A stretch of 64,000 bases of DNA from Sulfuricurvum sp. IAE1 (lineage in GTDB: Bacteria > Campylobacterota > Campylobacteria > Campylobacterales > Sulfurimonadaceae): contig NZ_SLTI01000023.1 of the NCBI RefSeq assembly GCF_004347735.1, positions 62,001-126,000 on the forward strand. Direction: 5' to 3'. The notes under the pieces were generated by a model. It searched no databases. It was given only the letters and a program-made list of their open reading frames with translations, and had not been told where the DNA came from. Shown here in pieces: positions 17,209-28,209 of the stretch. Position 1 is the stretch's first letter. Every line of letters begins with the position of its first letter. The position numbers were made by a program, and so were the translations under genes.

Positions 17209-20200
17209 GTTTATCGCTTTACTGGAGGGATTTGGGATCGACCGCCTCACGCTGGGAGGGGTAAAAATCGAGAAATTATATCTCAAATGGAACAATGCCC
17301 TCCTTATCAAAGCATCCCGTGTCGACCTTAGCGGATACCGCGGCGACGGAGAGCCCCTTACCCTCAAACCTCTCGAACGTCTTCCGCGTATCGTGCGGTG
17401 GGGGAACGACTGGGTGGAATCGATCCAAATCGATGAGATACGCTACAACCGACTAAGCGCATCCCTGCGCTATGACCGCGACAGGGTCGGTACCGTCGTC
17501 TTCAAAAACGGCGGGGCATCGTGCAGGGGGAATTTTCGTCTCGACGAACGTCGTTTCCGCCTCGCGCTGCCGGAATGTTCCATGGGTGACGCGAACGTCT
17601 CCTTTTCTCTGGCCATCGATCTGCCCCGACAGCTTCTGAATGCGCAGATGCGACTCGCCCTTCCCCAAACGCCCGCGATCGCTCTGAATGCACACGGCGA
17701 CTCGAAGACACTTCGGTTCAGAGCTGCGGCGGATGCCCCGCTGCATACGCTCCGTCCCCTCGTCGCTTTTTTCGGTATCGATCCCGAAGTAGCCCCGTGG
17801 ATCGCCGACTACGCTAAAGCCTCTTCAATCCGCCTCCATGCGCTGGAAGGAAACTTCCGCTACGATGAACCGGGCGACCTCGTGAGATCTCTGCGTGCCC
17901 GTGCAACCCTTTATGATGGTGAATACACCTTCGCTCAAGGGTTTGAACCGATCAAAGCCCCCACCATACGCCTCGCGTTCGAACACGGCAAACTGCATAT
18001 CGTTCCGCTGCAGGGGAGCTTCTACACCATGCCGACGCAAAAAAGCCGGTTGTGGATCGATTTTACGACCCCGAATACGACGTTGAACGCACTGATCAAA
18101 ACCGACCGTGCGAAACTGGGCGATCCGATCCTCAACCTGCTGCGCTTTTATGAGATCGATCTTCCCATCAAACAGCTCGCGGGAGAGTGTGCCGTCGACC
18201 TCGCTCTCAATATCGATCTGCACACCCTCGACACTACCGCCCGAGGAACCTTTATTCCTACCGCTTCGGAACTTCAGCTGGGCGGCACCCGCCTGCGCAC
18301 GACGGGCGGAATCGTCCGGCTCGATACGACCAAGGTCCGTTTCGAGCGCTTCAATGCCCTATACGGAGACAACACCGCCCATGCGCGCGTCAGCGGGGTC
18401 TATGACGCCGACCGCGAGGAAGGGAATGTCTCGATCGAAGCCTACCGGGTGTCGCCGCTGGGGAACGACGGTTATCTGCGACTTGCCGATTCCACCAAGC
18501 CTCTGCGTGTTGACTATCGTATCGCACCCTCGGGCGACTCGATCGACGTACATCCCTCCACATGGAACCTCTTCGGCGAAACGCTCCTGGTTTCGGGTTT
18601 CCGCGCACCGTTTGACTATGCCAATATGCGCCTTGCTCTCGCACCGTTGCCGTTTCAGGTACCCGGTAAACTCAAGGGAAGCGTTACGGCCCGATTCGAC
18701 GGCGCCAAAGAGCGAACGGGGATAAGATTACAAATCGACGATTTGAACCTTCACGGTGCGCTGCTGGTGCACAAGCCCTTCGTCATCTCGGCCGATTACG
18801 ACGGCAGTACGCTGAAACTCTCCTCTGCTGCCCCTTCGTCCTGGTCAATCAACCGTCTGCCGATACTTGTTTCGGCTTTTAACGCGGTATGGAAACACGA
18901 CCAGTTAACCTTCAACGAGATCGAAACGGTCGAGGGAGACTGGTTTAAGGCGACCCTTTCAGGATCGTATCACACCCTGAACAAAAAAGGATCGCTTAAA
19001 CTCCATCGAGCCCTCCCGCTCAACCCGAAACTAACCCCCTTCATCAGTCCTGAGGAATCGGTGGAGCTGTTCGTCAATGCCGGTGGCGATGAGCTGCTCA
19101 TGGAAGTTCCGGCTCTCAAAGCGCGTTTCACCACTATTCCGGAGGGATGGCAGGTCTCGCTGGACGACATATCGCGCCTCTCGCGCCGCTCCCCGCTCTT
19201 GCGCCGCTATCATATTCATAACGGCAACCTTCAGCTTTATTACACCGGAGAGCGTTCCCAGTACCGCTTTAGCGGTTCGATCCGATACCCCTACCCGCTC
19301 GTACTCGTAAACGACGTTCCGCTCTCGCACTACCGCTTCAGCGGCTCGTACAAAGACGGCGATTCTTCCATCCGCGTCAGCGACCGTCTCGTGATCAACC
19401 ATACCCAAGAGCGTACGTACGTCCGAGCCAACAACGCGGGGATCAACGTCCCCGCACTGTTCAAATTCCTCTCGGCGTTCACCGATAGCGAGGGGACCGG
19501 CGACGCAAAGAGCCAAACCGCTCCGGTACGTATCCATGCGACCCACACCTACCTGTATCTGATGAAAGGGCGCAAGATCGTCGCCGACACGCTGGATGCG
19601 ACGATGGATGAAAACGGATTCGAAGCATCGCTCGGCCACGAATCGGGTCTGGCATCGCTTCAGATCCGGGAAGGAGCTTTTCTGATCGAAGGAAAAGGGT
19701 TCAACGACACTTTTATGAAGCACCTCTTCGCCCTCAGCGATTTCGACGGCGGCTCTTTTTCGTTTGAAGCCAAGGGGACGGCCGAAGCATTTGACGGCCT
19801 GATGCGGGTTGAGAATACCGTGCTCAAAGACTACAAAGTCCTCAACAACGTTCTTGCGTTTGTCAACACGGTCCCTTCATTGGCGACGTTTTCGTTGCCG
19901 AATTACCACAGTAAAGGACTCCCCGTCAAAGAGGGCTACGCCCATTTCAATTACCGCAAGGGGGTACTGAAAGTCGATAACTTTACCCTCAACTCACCCG
20001 AAATGAAAATTCTCGGCGAAGGAAAAGCCGATCTGAACACGAACACGATTGAGGGGGCGTTGACGCTGAAAACGGATCTGGGATCAAAACTGGGGAAAGT
20101 GCCGATGGTCGGGTACATTCTGCTCGGAGACGACGGCTCGGTGTCGACCACTCTGACGCTCAGCGGAAGTCTCGAAGACCCCAAGATCGAAACGGCGATT

Positions 20201-20293
20201 GCCAAGGAGATCGTGACCGCGCCGTTCAACATCCTCAAACGGACGCTGGTCTACCCGTTTTTATGGATGCTCGACGACGACAAGAAAAAGTAG
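17117..20293 (+). CDS. AsmA-like inter-membrane protein (YhdP/TamB-type family)
   Basis: A 1058-residue protein with one N-terminal membrane segment (RIVLFFFTLFFLGFFTFIALL) followed by a very long beta-rich periplasmic part. The C-terminal 200 residues show the AsmA-type ending: repeated short strands, SLPNYHSKGLPVKEGYAHFN, LNTNTIEGALTLKTDLGSK, KVPMVGYILLGDDGSVS, LEDPKIETAIAKEIVTAPFN. Such proteins are thought to form grooves that carry phospholipid between inner and outer membranes. The upstream ATG has only a weak ribosome site (AGGTAG). It overlaps mltG head to head. Confidence 0.82.
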   Translation: MKDAIITKVIPTIHKRIVLFFFTLFFLGFFTFIALLEGFGIDRLTLGGVKIEKLYLKWNNALLIKASRVDLSGYRGDGEPLTLKPLERLPRIVRWGNDWVESIQIDEIRYNRLSASLRYDRDRVGTVVFKNGGASCRGNFRLDERRFRLALPECSMGDANVSFSLAIDLPRQLLNAQMRLALPQTPAIALNAHGDSKTLRFRAAADAPLHTLRPLVAFFGIDPEVAPWIADYAKASSIRLHALEGNFRYDEPGDLVRSLRARATLYDGEYTFAQGFEPIKAPTIRLAFEHGKLHIVPLQGSFYTMPTQKSRLWIDFTTPNTTLNALIKTDRAKLGDPILNLLRFYEIDLPIKQLAGECAVDLALNIDLHTLDTTARGTFIPTASELQLGGTRLRTTGGIVRLDTTKVRFERFNALYGDNTAHARVSGVYDADREEGNVSIEAYRVSPLGNDGYLRLADSTKPLRVDYRIAPSGDSIDVHPSTWNLFGETLLVSGFRAPFDYANMRLALAPLPFQVPGKLKGSVTARFDGAKERTGIRLQIDDLNLHGALLVHKPFVISADYDGSTLKLSSAAPSSWSINRLPILVSAFNAVWKHDQLTFNEIETVEGDWFKATLSGSYHTLNKKGSLKLHRALPLNPKLTPFISPEESVELFVNAGGDELLMEVPALKARFTTIPEGWQVSLDDISRLSRRSPLLRRYHIHNGNLQLYYTGERSQYRFSGSIRYPYPLVLVNDVPLSHYRFSGSYKDGDSSIRVSDRLVINHTQERTYVRANNAGINVPALFKFLSAFTDSEGTGDAKSQTAPVRIHATHTYLYLMKGRKIVADTLDATMDENGFEASLGHESGLASLQIREGAFLIEGKGFNDTFMKHLFALSDFDGGSFSFEAKGTAEAFDGLMRVENTVLKDYKVLNNVLAFVNTVPSLATFSLPNYHSKGLPVKEGYAHFNYRKGVLKVDNFTLNSPEMKILGEGKADLNTNTIEGALTLKTDLGSKLGKVPMVGYILLGDDGSVSTTLTLSGSLEDPKIETAIAKEIVTAPFNILKRTLVYPFLWMLDDDKKK

Positions 20294-20296
20294 GTT

Positions 20297-21493
20297 TTAT
20301 TCGTTCCGAAGGACCGTTAGAACGTCGACCTCGCTCGCTTTTTTCGCCGGATACCACGACGAAAGCAAAACGATCACGAACGCGCCGATGATGATCGAGA
20401 AGAAATCGATCACACTGAGATCAAGCGGCAGGGTCGAGGTGGGATAGACGTCTGCAGGCAGCGAGATGATCTCGAACGTTCCGAGTATCCACATCCCCAA
20501 AAAGCCCAGAATCGTCCCCGTCAGAATACCCAGCGCGCCGATCACGATCCCGAGGATCAAGAATACCCTCTTGACCTCTTGTTTGGATGCCCCGAGTGAG
20601 ATCAAGAGCGCGATCTCGCTGCGCCGGTTCATCACCGTCATCAGAAGCGACGAGATGATGTTGATCGCCGCGATGAGGATGATAAGCATCAGCACGATAA
20701 ACAGGGCCGTTTTTTCCATTTCCAGGGCGGCAAAAAAGTTGCCGTTGTCTTCCCACCAACCGCGAACCGCGACCGTTTCAGGAAGAGCTGCGGCGATGCG
20801 GATGATGTCCGCTTCGGGATTCTCGGAATGGACGTGGATCCCGTCGTAGAGATTTTCGGGAACTCCGAGCACCTTTTGAAGCGACGAAAGCGTCGTATAC
20901 GAAAATCCCTTATCGTACGCGCTGAGTCCCGAATCGAACGTCGTGACGTTTTCGAACCGTTTGATTTTCGGCGTCAACGCCAGTCCGCCGGGTTCCATCT
21001 GTGTAAAGATATAGGTGAGTTTATCCCCTTCGGCGAGCATGAACTGCTCTTTGAGGGTCTTGCCGATCATCACTTCGAATTCGCCGGGAACGCGATGTTT
21101 GAGCCCCTCGGCAAGAATACGGTTGACTTTCGCCTCCTGTGCGAAATCGACGCCGAAGAGGTATCCCCCCTCCATCTGGTCACCGCTGCGCGATAACACG
21201 GCGGAAGTGACATAAGGGCTGAAAGCAAGGTCAGGGAACTGCGTACGCAGGTTATCGACGAGCTGGGCATCGACGCTGCCGAAGAATTTGGACTGGATGG
21301 TGAGGGGATAGTTCATGACGGTGAGTTTTTTCTTGAACTCGTTGTCGAACCCGTTCATGAGGGCCATCGCGATAATGAGGACCATCACCCCCAGCGCAAT
21401 CCCCGAAAAGGCCAGCAGGGCCGAGAGGAAGATGAAAGGCTGCTCTTTATCGAAGCGCAAAAACCGCTTGACGAGATAGGAGACGATACTCAA
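20297..21493 (-). CDS. LolC/LolE-family ABC transporter permease
   Basis: A 398-residue FtsX/MacB-type permease with one N-terminal membrane helix (residues about 20-45), a large periplasmic domain (about 45-250) and three C-terminal helices (about 265-385). In the Lol system this protein, with the ATPase LolD, extracts lipoproteins from the inner membrane and hands them to LolA. A lolA gene lies 2.7 kb away, which supports this role. The family also includes other MacB-like exporters, so the assignment is by family and context. The start overlaps the secA stop by 4 bases; LolD is not in the window. Confidence 0.85.
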   Translation of the reverse strand: MSIVSYLVKRFLRFDKEQPFIFLSALLAFSGIALGVMVLIIAMALMNGFDNEFKKKLTVMNYPLTIQSKFFGSVDAQLVDNLRTQFPDLAFSPYVTSAVLSRSGDQMEGGYLFGVDFAQEAKVNRILAEGLKHRVPGEFEVMIGKTLKEQFMLAEGDKLTYIFTQMEPGGLALTPKIKRFENVTTFDSGLSAYDKGFSYTTLSSLQKVLGVPENLYDGIHVHSENPEADIIRIAAALPETVAVRGWWEDNGNFFAALEMEKTALFIVLMLIILIAAINIISSLLMTVMNRRSEIALLISLGASKQEVKRVFLILGIVIGALGILTGTILGFLGMWILGTFEIISLPADVYPTSTLPLDLSVIDFFSIIIGAFVIVLLSSWYPAKKASEVDVLTVLRNE

Positions 21494-24057
21494 GAGGCAA
21501 ATACCCCTTTTTTCGGACCGCTTTTGCCGCAGCAGTTTTTGTATTTAAGGCCGCTGCCGCACGGACAGTCGTCATTGCGCGCGATCTTTTTCTCTTCCCG
21601 TTCGTGCTTGGTCTGGTTCAGCGCCATACGCATCTCTTCCTGGCGTTTTTCGAGTTCCATGGCACGGGCGAGCGCTTCGGCTTCTTCTTCGGCCGTTTCG
21701 ACTTTGAAGCGGACCACGTGAAGCGTTTTGACCGTATCGTATTTGATCGTCTCGACCAGTTCGCTGAACAGGTTGAAACTCTCTTTTTTATACTCCACCA
21801 GCGGGTCTTTTTGGTTGTAGGCCCGCAGACGGATACCCGTTTTCATGCTGTCCATCTGATAGAGATGTTCACGCCACGCGGTATCGAGGGTTTTGAGATA
21901 GATTTCACGTTCGATCTCACTGCGCACTTTGGCATCGACAACCGACATTTTTTCGTTGTATTCGTCGCTCAAAAGCCGCAATGCCGTCTCACGGATCGAC
22001 TCGGGATTTTTCTCCGCGAACGAGGATACATCGAGCTCCGTGTTGAGCTCTTCTTTAAGTGTCATCAAGAAGCGTTCAAGGTCGACCTCTTCTTCGGGAA
22101 TTCCGGGGAAAATTCCGCAGTATGAAAGCGTACGGTCGATGTATTCGGCACGGTTGGCTTCGATTTTGTCGCCGATGTTGTATTCGGGATCAAGAAGCTC
22201 GCCGCGGAAACGGTAGACGATTTTGCGCTGTTCGTTCGCGACGTCGTCGTATTCGACGATGTGTTTACGCCCTTCGAAGTGCATGTTCTCGACTTTTTTC
22301 TGCGCTTTTTCCACCGCACGGGTCACCATCGTCGATTCGATGTATTCGCCGTCTTCGACTCCGAGACGTTCCATGATCGCTTTGATTTTATCCGAACCGA
22401 AAATCCGCAGGAGGTTGTCTTCGAGGCTCAGGTAAAACTGCGACGTCCCCGGATCCCCCTGGCGTCCCGCACGGCCGCGCAACTGGTTATCGATACGGCG
22501 GTTTTCGTGCCGTTCGGTACCGATGATGTAGAGGCCCCCAAGCGCTTTGATCTCGTCGTCGATTTTGATGTCGACCCCGCGTCCGGCCATATTTGTCGCG
22601 ATCGTAACCGCCCCTTTTTCGCCCGCGTGTTTGATGATTTCCCCTTCCTGCGCGTGATTTTTCGCGTTCAGTACGGTGTGGGGGATTTTCTCGGCTTTAA
22701 TCAGCTGATGAAGCTTTTCGGATTTTTCGATCGATGCCGTCCCGATCAGGATCGGCTGCCCTTTGGCGTGCAGCTCTTTGACTTTGGCGATAACGGCGGC
22801 GAATTTTTCACTTTCGGTTTTGTAAATCAGGTCATTCAGGTCTTTACGCATTACCGGCACGTTTGTCGGAATCGAGATGACGTCGAGGCTGTAAATCTGG
22901 GCGAATTCGGTAGCCTCGGTCTGTGCCGTACCGGTCATCCCCCCGATTTTTTTGTACATACGGAAATAGTTCTGGTAGGTGATGTCGGCGAGCGTCTGGG
23001 TCTCTTCCTTGATGACGACCCCCTCTTTGGCTTCGAGTGCCTGATGAAGCCCCTCGGAGTAACGACGCCCTTCACTCAGGCGTCCAGTAAATTCGTCGAC
23101 GATGACGACCTGGTTGTCACGAACGACGTAATCGACGTCGCGTTCAAAGATGTAGTTGGCTTTGAGCGACTGGTCGAGGTAATGCGAGAGCCCTGAGTTT
23201 TCGATGCTGTAAAGGTTATCAACGCCGAAAAGCTCTTCAGCACGGGCGATCCCCTCTTCGGTGATGAGGACGAGGCGGTCTTTTTCATCCACCGTAAAAT
23301 GCTCGTCGCGCACCAGCGCTTTGGCTACCGCGTCGGCACGGGTATAGTTCTCAAGCGCGCGGTTGGTAGGGCCGGAAATAATGAGCGGTGTACGTGCTTC
23401 GTCGATAAGAATCGAATCAACCTCGTCGACGATGACGAATTCGTGTCCCCTCTGTACCATGTGCTCGCGCGAATAGGTCATGTTGTCGCGGAGGTAATCG
23501 AACCCGAACTCGTTGTTTGTACCGTAAGTAATGTCGCACCCGTACTGGAACCGTTTGTCCGCGGGGTTGTATCCCCCCTCCAGTATGATCCCCGTCGTAT
23601 ACCCCAAGAAAGCGTAAAGAGCCGACATCTGCGTTCCGTCGCGCTCCGCGAGGTAATCGTTCACGGTCACGACGTGGACGCCGAGACCGTTCATCGCATT
23701 GAGGACAACCGGCAACGTTGCGACAAGCGTTTTTCCTTCCCCTGTTTTCATCTCGGCGATACGCCCCTCGTGCAGCACCATTCCCCCGATCAGCTGAACG
23801 TCGAAATGGCGCATTCCCAGCACCCGTTTTCCTGCTTCGCGCGTGATGGCGAACGAATCGACCAGAACGTCGTCGAGCGTTTTTTCGCCGTTGCGGACGG
23901 CCGTTTTAAGAGCATTGAACGCTTCTTGAAGCGCTTCATCGCTCATGGCGGCATAATGGCTTTCGAGGGCGTTGATCCGGGCTACTTTCCTGAGATATTT
24001 TTTGATTTCACGATCGTTTTTGGTACCGAAAATTTTTCCGAGAAACGTTTGAAGCAT
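21490..24057 (-). CDS. secA: Preprotein translocase ATPase SecA
   Basis: Motor of the Sec system, 855 aa from the preferred ATG at 24057 (AAGGCC upstream; an in-frame start 7 codons earlier lacks a site). Walker A is [14 protein letters not shown] and Walker B is [19 protein letters not shown]. The second nucleotide-binding fold has [10 protein letters not shown] and [20 protein letters not shown]. The C-terminal tail keeps the zinc-binding [13 protein letters not shown], which contacts SecB or phospholipid. Length is normal. Co-transcription with the LolC/E-like gene joins two export steps. Confidence 0.98.
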   Translation of the reverse strand: MLQTFLGKIFGTKNDREIKKYLRKVARINALESHYAAMSDEALQEAFNALKTAVRNGEKTLDDVLVDSFAITREAGKRVLGMRHFDVQLIGGMVLHEGRIAEMKTGEGKTLVATLPVVLNAMNGLGVHVVTVNDYLAERDGTQMSALYAFLGYTTGIILEGGYNPADKRFQYGCDITYGTNNEFGFDYLRDNMTYSREHMVQRGHEFVIVDEVDSILIDEARTPLIISGPTNRALENYTRADAVAKALVRDEHFTVDEKDRLVLITEEGIARAEELFGVDNLYSIENSGLSHYLDQSLKANYIFERDVDYVVRDNQVVIVDEFTGRLSEGRRYSEGLHQALEAKEGVVIKEETQTLADITYQNYFRMYKKIGGMTGTAQTEATEFAQIYSLDVISIPTNVPVMRKDLNDLIYKTESEKFAAVIAKVKELHAKGQPILIGTASIEKSEKLHQLIKAEKIPHTVLNAKNHAQEGEIIKHAGEKGAVTIATNMAGRGVDIKIDDEIKALGGLYIIGTERHENRRIDNQLRGRAGRQGDPGTSQFYLSLEDNLLRIFGSDKIKAIMERLGVEDGEYIESTMVTRAVEKAQKKVENMHFEGRKHIVEYDDVANEQRKIVYRFRGELLDPEYNIGDKIEANRAEYIDRTLSYCGIFPGIPEEEVDLERFLMTLKEELNTELDVSSFAEKNPESIRETALRLLSDEYNEKMSVVDAKVRSEIEREIYLKTLDTAWREHLYQMDSMKTGIRLRAYNQKDPLVEYKKESFNLFSELVETIKYDTVKTLHVVRFKVETAEEEAEALARAMELEKRQEEMRMALNQTKHEREEKKIARNDDCPCGSGLKYKNCCGKSGPKKGVFAS

Positions 24058-24176
24058 AACTGGCCTTATTGTGCGCAATATTTAAAAAGTCGCTGATTCT
24101 ACCACAGGAAATCTATTTGTTTGGTTAATGGGCATTCGCTACAATACGCATATTTCAATTCACCAAGGATTTCGTC

Positions 24177-24692
24177 GTGCGCCGTTTTCTCATAGCCCTG
24201 AGCGCTTCGCTCTCCCTTTTTGCCGCCCCCAAAGACCTCTCTTCGTTCAACGCCAAATTCGTCCAGACGATCACCGACGACAACGGCAAAACGATCCGTT
24301 ACAGCGGCGAGCTGTGGGCCGCAAAGCCTCAAAACGCCCTCTGGGTCTACCATAAACCGATTCGTAAAAGCGTTTACGTCAACGCCCAGAAAGTCACCGT
24401 CATCGAACCCGCCATCGAGCAGGTGACGCTGCGGACGCTTGACAACGAAATCGATTTTCTCGCCATCGTCCAAAAAGCCCAACCGCTCGGTGAGGGTCGC
24501 TATGCCGCAACACTCAAAGGGCAAAAGTATACCGTTACGTTCAAAAACGACGTTCTCGCTTCAATCAGCTATATCGACGGTTTCGACAACAACGTCGTGA
24601 TTTTGTTCAACGATCAAAAGCAGAACAAACCGATCGAACCATCCCGCTTCAAACCGCTCGTTCCCGCCGATTACGATATACTCAAGGGTTAA
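24177..24692 (+). CDS. lolA: Outer-membrane lipoprotein carrier protein LolA
   Basis: A 171-residue periplasmic chaperone that ferries lipoproteins from LolCDE to the outer membrane. A signal peptide (RRFLIALSASLSLFAA) is followed by the mature start LSSFNAKFVQTITDDNGK, typical of LolA, and the ELWAAKPQNALWVYHKP segment. The start is a GTG with AAGGAT upstream; no ATG fits. It is divergent from secA. The last 4 bases overlap the convergent CDF transporter gene. Confidence 0.87.
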   Translation: MRRFLIALSASLSLFAAPKDLSSFNAKFVQTITDDNGKTIRYSGELWAAKPQNALWVYHKPIRKSVYVNAQKVTVIEPAIEQVTLRTLDNEIDFLAIVQKAQPLGEGRYAATLKGQKYTVTFKNDVLASISYIDGFDNNVVILFNDQKQNKPIEPSRFKPLVPADYDILKG

Positions 24693-25603
24693 TGGTGATG
24701 ACACGAAGCGCTTACCGCTTCGCGTCCCGTTTTCCCCGTCTCACACTGAAACGTCGTGTGGGCGATCCCGATCTCTTCGAGCGCATGCCCCAGATCGTGT
24801 ACAATTTCGGATACTTCGCTCAGCTTCAAATCATCATGAAAATTGAGCCGTGCTTCGAGAAATACGCTCTCGTCGTCAAGCTGCCATAGATGAATATGGT
24901 GGATGCTCTCGATCGAGGGGAACCGCTCTACCGTCTCCATTACCGCATCGACCGAGACGTCTGAGGGGGCAAACTGCATCAGCATTCCCGTCGAAGCGCG
25001 GACGATGGAAAAGGAAGAACGGATCAGATACACCGAAATGAGCAGCGAGAGGATCGGATCGATCCAGTACCACCCGTAAAGATAGATCAGCGCTCCGCCC
25101 GCAAGAACGGCGAACGACGTCATCAAGTCGCCCATCAGGTGCAGGTACGCCGAACGGATATTGATATTTCGGTCCGCATCGCGGTGAAGCAGCCATGCCG
25201 AGAGGCCGTTGACGACGATACCCAAAGCGGCCAGCACCATCACCCACGTCGATGCGACCGGCTGCGGCTCGATCAGGCGGTTGAACGCTTCGACGATCAG
25301 GTATACCGAAACGGCGATCAGTACCGATGCGTTGAAAAGTGCGGCAAGAATCTCGGCCCGCTTGAACCCGAAGGTTTGACGCAGGTTCTGGGGACGATGC
25401 GAAAGACGGTGGGCATAATAACTGATGATGAGGCTCATCACGTCGCTGAAATTGTGCAACGCGTCGCTGAGGAGTGCCAGGGATCCCGAAAAAATCCCCC
25501 CGATAAACTGGGCAACGGTGATAACCAGATTCAGAACAACGCTAAAGAGCAGTTTGCCTCCGCTGATCTCCCCGTGATGATGGTGGTGGTGATGATGTTC
25601 CAT
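24689..25603 (-). CDS. Cation diffusion facilitator (zinc-type) exporter
   Basis: A 304-residue, six-helix CDF antiporter exporting Zn2+ or a similar divalent metal. The N terminus carries a run of eight histidines after MEH and the C terminus ends SCHHH; both are probable metal-sensing patches. The transport site is formed by SDALHNFSDV in helix 2 and HLMGDLMTS in helix 5 (the H-x3-D pattern of zinc transporters). A cytoplasmic domain with VSVDAVMETVERFPSI and IHHIHLWQLDDE follows. No regulator is adjacent. Confidence 0.93.
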   Translation of the reverse strand: MEHHHHHHHHGEISGGKLLFSVVLNLVITVAQFIGGIFSGSLALLSDALHNFSDVMSLIISYYAHRLSHRPQNLRQTFGFKRAEILAALFNASVLIAVSVYLIVEAFNRLIEPQPVASTWVMVLAALGIVVNGLSAWLLHRDADRNINIRSAYLHLMGDLMTSFAVLAGGALIYLYGWYWIDPILSLLISVYLIRSSFSIVRASTGMLMQFAPSDVSVDAVMETVERFPSIESIHHIHLWQLDDESVFLEARLNFHDDLKLSEVSEIVHDLGHALEEIGIAHTTFQCETGKTGREAVSASCHHH

Positions 25604-25758
25604 GTATGAAAACAGACCTGCATTTTGAAATTGAGAAATTTTATCATAAAAACAAACCCGCGTTACCCGTTTTATACCTTCTAATGTGCCGATAAAATCT
25701 ATCTTTTAGCTTCGGCACACCATAATAGCTGCCACCATACCACTCACAAAGTATAAAA

Positions 25759-26535
25759 ATGAAGCAGATTCCCTTATGGCTGGCTCTCGCAACTGCCGCC
25801 CCTTTTGCCTGGTCGTCGGATTATTCCCTGTCGCTCAGTGTCGATACGACCCGTTTCGACTACGCTGAAACGTCCCGTACGGGAAGCCTTTTGGACACCG
25901 AAACCAGCGATTTCGGCGATATCGTGGGTATCAGCATGCGCTATGAACCGCGCATGAACGGCTTTTACCTGGGCATGAGCTACGCAGAGGGAGATACCGA
26001 TTACATCGGCGGAACGACCGCTAATCCGACCTACGGCTCCCATCGCACCACCACCCACAACCGCCTTTTCCAATACGACGCCGGCTATCAGATGACCGCC
26101 CGCATCGACCGCGACAACACCGTCCCATTCCGGCTTGGGATAGGATACCGCGGATGGCTCCGGCAGATCGGAAGCACCGCCACGGTGTACGGTTACGACG
26201 AATTGTACGAGTGGGGATATTTCAACATCGGGGCCGGATGGCATACGGCTTTGTCGCCGACCGTATCGATGGGGATCGACGCCGACTACCGCAAAGCCTT
26301 CAAAGCCGAAATGTACGAAAACTGGCACGGTTACACGTACCGTCTCAAAAACGTCTACGGCTATAAAATCGGTATTCCGCTTGAATGGAACGTCGATAAC
26401 CGGCTTGGGCTCTTTTTGCTCTACAATTACGAATATTGGAACATCGGCGCTTCGGACAACGTCGGAGGATACTACGAACCCGACAGCGAAACGAAAAACC
26501 AGAGCGTTTCGGCGGGGGTCAGATTCCGGTTTTAG
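25759..26535 (+). CDS. Predicted outer-membrane beta-barrel protein
   Basis: A 258-residue protein with a signal peptide (MKQIPLWLALATAAPFAWSS) and alternating aromatic/polar strands throughout. It ends in VSAGVRFRF, the terminal phenylalanine typical of BAM-inserted barrels. Many Tyr/Trp pairs (YEWGYFNIGAGWH, YNYEYWNIGASD) suggest 10-12 strands. I do not recognise the family or ligand. A poor ribosome site (ACAAAG) precedes the ATG. It lies divergent from the zinc exporter and ends overlapping arsB by 4 bases. Confidence 0.7.
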   Translation: MKQIPLWLALATAAPFAWSSDYSLSLSVDTTRFDYAETSRTGSLLDTETSDFGDIVGISMRYEPRMNGFYLGMSYAEGDTDYIGGTTANPTYGSHRTTTHNRLFQYDAGYQMTARIDRDNTVPFRLGIGYRGWLRQIGSTATVYGYDELYEWGYFNIGAGWHTALSPTVSMGIDADYRKAFKAEMYENWHGYTYRLKNVYGYKIGIPLEWNVDNRLGLFLLYNYEYWNIGASDNVGGYYEPDSETKNQSVSAGVRFRF

Positions 26536-27785
26536 AGCAATCCGATCAACGCCGCCAGCAACACCGGCGGGGTGACGATCAGTCCTACTTTCATGTATTC
26601 ACCCCATCCGATCTTGACCCCTTTTTGTGCCAAAACATGGAGCCAAAGAAGTGTAGCGAGTGATCCGATCGGAGTCATTTTGGGGCCGAGGTTGCATCCT
26701 ATAATGTTGGCATACGCCAACGCGCTGTTCCCCGCTTCACTGATCGCGATGTCCATGATCATGACGGTGGGCATGTTGTTCATCACCGAGCTGAGGAGCG
26801 CGGAGAGGAAGCCGGTGCCGATTACGGCATAGGCATCCCCCATCATTTGCAGCTGTACGATCCAGTCGGCAAGGTACGTCGTCAGCCCTCCGTTTTTGAG
26901 ACCGTAGACAACGACGTAGAGGCCGATGCTGAACCACACCACCTGCCACGGTGCGGCCTTGATCGTCATGATCGGCTTGGTCGCTTTGAAATAGGTCGCG
27001 ATGGCGAGGAACACGAGCGCGCCCCCGAGGGCGAACACCGAGACGGGGAGATGGTATGCGTCGCCGATGAAATAGCCGGCCATCAGCAGGGACAGAAACG
27101 GCCAGCTGAGTCGGAACATCATCTTGTTACGGATCGCGCTCTCGGGGGTGGCGAGGTTTTCGACGTCGATATGCGTCGGGATGTCCTTGCGGAAAAAGAG
27201 CCACAGCACGGCGATGGAGGCGAGGATGCTGAGAAGGTTGGGGAGGAACATCGCGCGGGCGTATTCCCAGAAGCCGATGTTGAAGTATCCCGCCGTTACG
27301 ATGTTGGTGAGGTTGGAGATCACGAGCGGGTTGGAGGCGCTGTCGCCGATGAATCCCCCCGCCATCAGAAATGCGAACATCGCGACGGGGTTCATCTTGA
27401 GGTACTTCATCTTCGCCAGAATGATCGGGGTGAGGATCAGCGCCGCGCCGTCGTTGGCGAAAAAGGCCGATACGAGGGCGCCGAGGATCATCATATAGAC
27501 AAACATCAAATGGCCGTTGCCACGGGAAAGACGTGCCATTTTCAACGCCGCCCATTCGAAAAAGCCGATCTCATCGAGTACCATCGAGAGCAGGATAATC
27601 CCAATAAATGCCAGCGTCGCGTCCCAGACGATTCCCGTCACCGTCCACACGTCGCCGAGGCTGACGACACCGAGGCTAACCGCCGCGACAGCGCCGACCG
27701 TCGCCGTCGTCCCGATCTGAAGCCCACGCGGCTGCCAGATGATAAAGATTAATGTGCCTAAAAACAGAGCGATCGCCAATGCCAT
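26532..27785 (-). CDS. arsB: ArsB-family arsenite/antimonite efflux permease
   Basis: A 417-residue ion-transporter-superfamily permease with about 11-12 membrane segments, of the normal ArsB size. Recognisable stretches are ILLSMVLDEIGFFEWAALKM, SAFFANDGAALILTPIIL, SNPLVISNLTNIV and NIIGCNLGPKMTPIGSLATL. It expels As(III) using the proton-motive force, or with ArsA, which is absent here. It is divergent from arsR-arsC and shares their control region. The other possible substrate class (SLC13-type anions) is made unlikely by the neighbours. Confidence 0.92.
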   Translation of the reverse strand: MALAIALFLGTLIFIIWQPRGLQIGTTATVGAVAAVSLGVVSLGDVWTVTGIVWDATLAFIGIILLSMVLDEIGFFEWAALKMARLSRGNGHLMFVYMMILGALVSAFFANDGAALILTPIILAKMKYLKMNPVAMFAFLMAGGFIGDSASNPLVISNLTNIVTAGYFNIGFWEYARAMFLPNLLSILASIAVLWLFFRKDIPTHIDVENLATPESAIRNKMMFRLSWPFLSLLMAGYFIGDAYHLPVSVFALGGALVFLAIATYFKATKPIMTIKAAPWQVVWFSIGLYVVVYGLKNGGLTTYLADWIVQLQMMGDAYAVIGTGFLSALLSSVMNNMPTVMIMDIAISEAGNSALAYANIIGCNLGPKMTPIGSLATLLWLHVLAQKGVKIGWGEYMKVGLIVTPPVLLAALIGLL

Positions 27786-27823
27786 TTTGGACTCCGATGG
27801 AAAAATTACGAAATTGTATCACA

Positions 27824-27843
27824 ATATCAATATATCTTGATAT
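27824..27843. promoter_or_regulatory. Probable ArsR operator
   Basis: An inverted repeat ATATCAA-(6)-TTGATAT lies midway in the 100-base gap between divergent arsB and arsR. Size and AT-rich dyad fit ArsR/SmtB sites. From here one repressor could control both directions. Confidence 0.65.
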
Positions 27844-27885
27844 ATTATTTTTATTTCGTTACACTGTCACCAATCGGAGGTACTT

Positions 27886-28209
27886 ATGGACGTATTTTTA
27901 GAAACCGTATCGGCACTGAACGACGAAACACGTGTCAAATTACTGGCATTTCTGGATACTCACGGGCCGCTGTGCGTCTGCGACCTGCAGGAGAGCTTTG
28001 GCATGATCCAGTCGCGCCTCTCTCGCCACCTCAAAATCCTCAAAGACGGGGGATTTTTACGGGTCGATCGGTGCGGTACGTGGGCCTATTACTCCATCCG
28101 AAGTCCCCTGGATCGCTTCCGCAGCGAAGCGCTGGCCGAAATCCGCTGTCTGGGGATCGATCTTCCCCCACTTGTCAAACTATCACAAACCGGAGAATGT
28201 ACCCTATGA
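27886..28209 (+). CDS. arsR: ArsR-family arsenic-responsive repressor
   Basis: A 107-residue winged-helix repressor. The As(III)-binding site typical of E. coli-type ArsR is present in the alpha-3 region as PLCVCDLQESF (two Cys of the CVC pair). A recognition helix with QSRLSRHLKILKDGGFL follows. It is released from DNA by arsenite or antimonite. GGAGG lies before the ATG. The stop overlaps the arsC start (ATGA), so arsenate reductase is translationally coupled to it. Confidence 0.94.
   Translation: MDVFLETVSALNDETRVKLLAFLDTHGPLCVCDLQESFGMIQSRLSRHLKILKDGGFLRVDRCGTWAYYSIRSPLDRFRSEALAEIRCLGIDLPPLVKLSQTGECTL

Noticed and set aside
22261-23196. 311-codon frame opposite secA
   Set aside because: secA is unmistakable across this stretch; the opposite frame has low-complexity Phe/Asp/Gly runs typical of an antisense shadow.
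26847-27752. 301-codon open frame antisense to arsB
   Set aside because: Highly charged composition with no hydrophobic core; it mirrors the codon pattern of the real permease.
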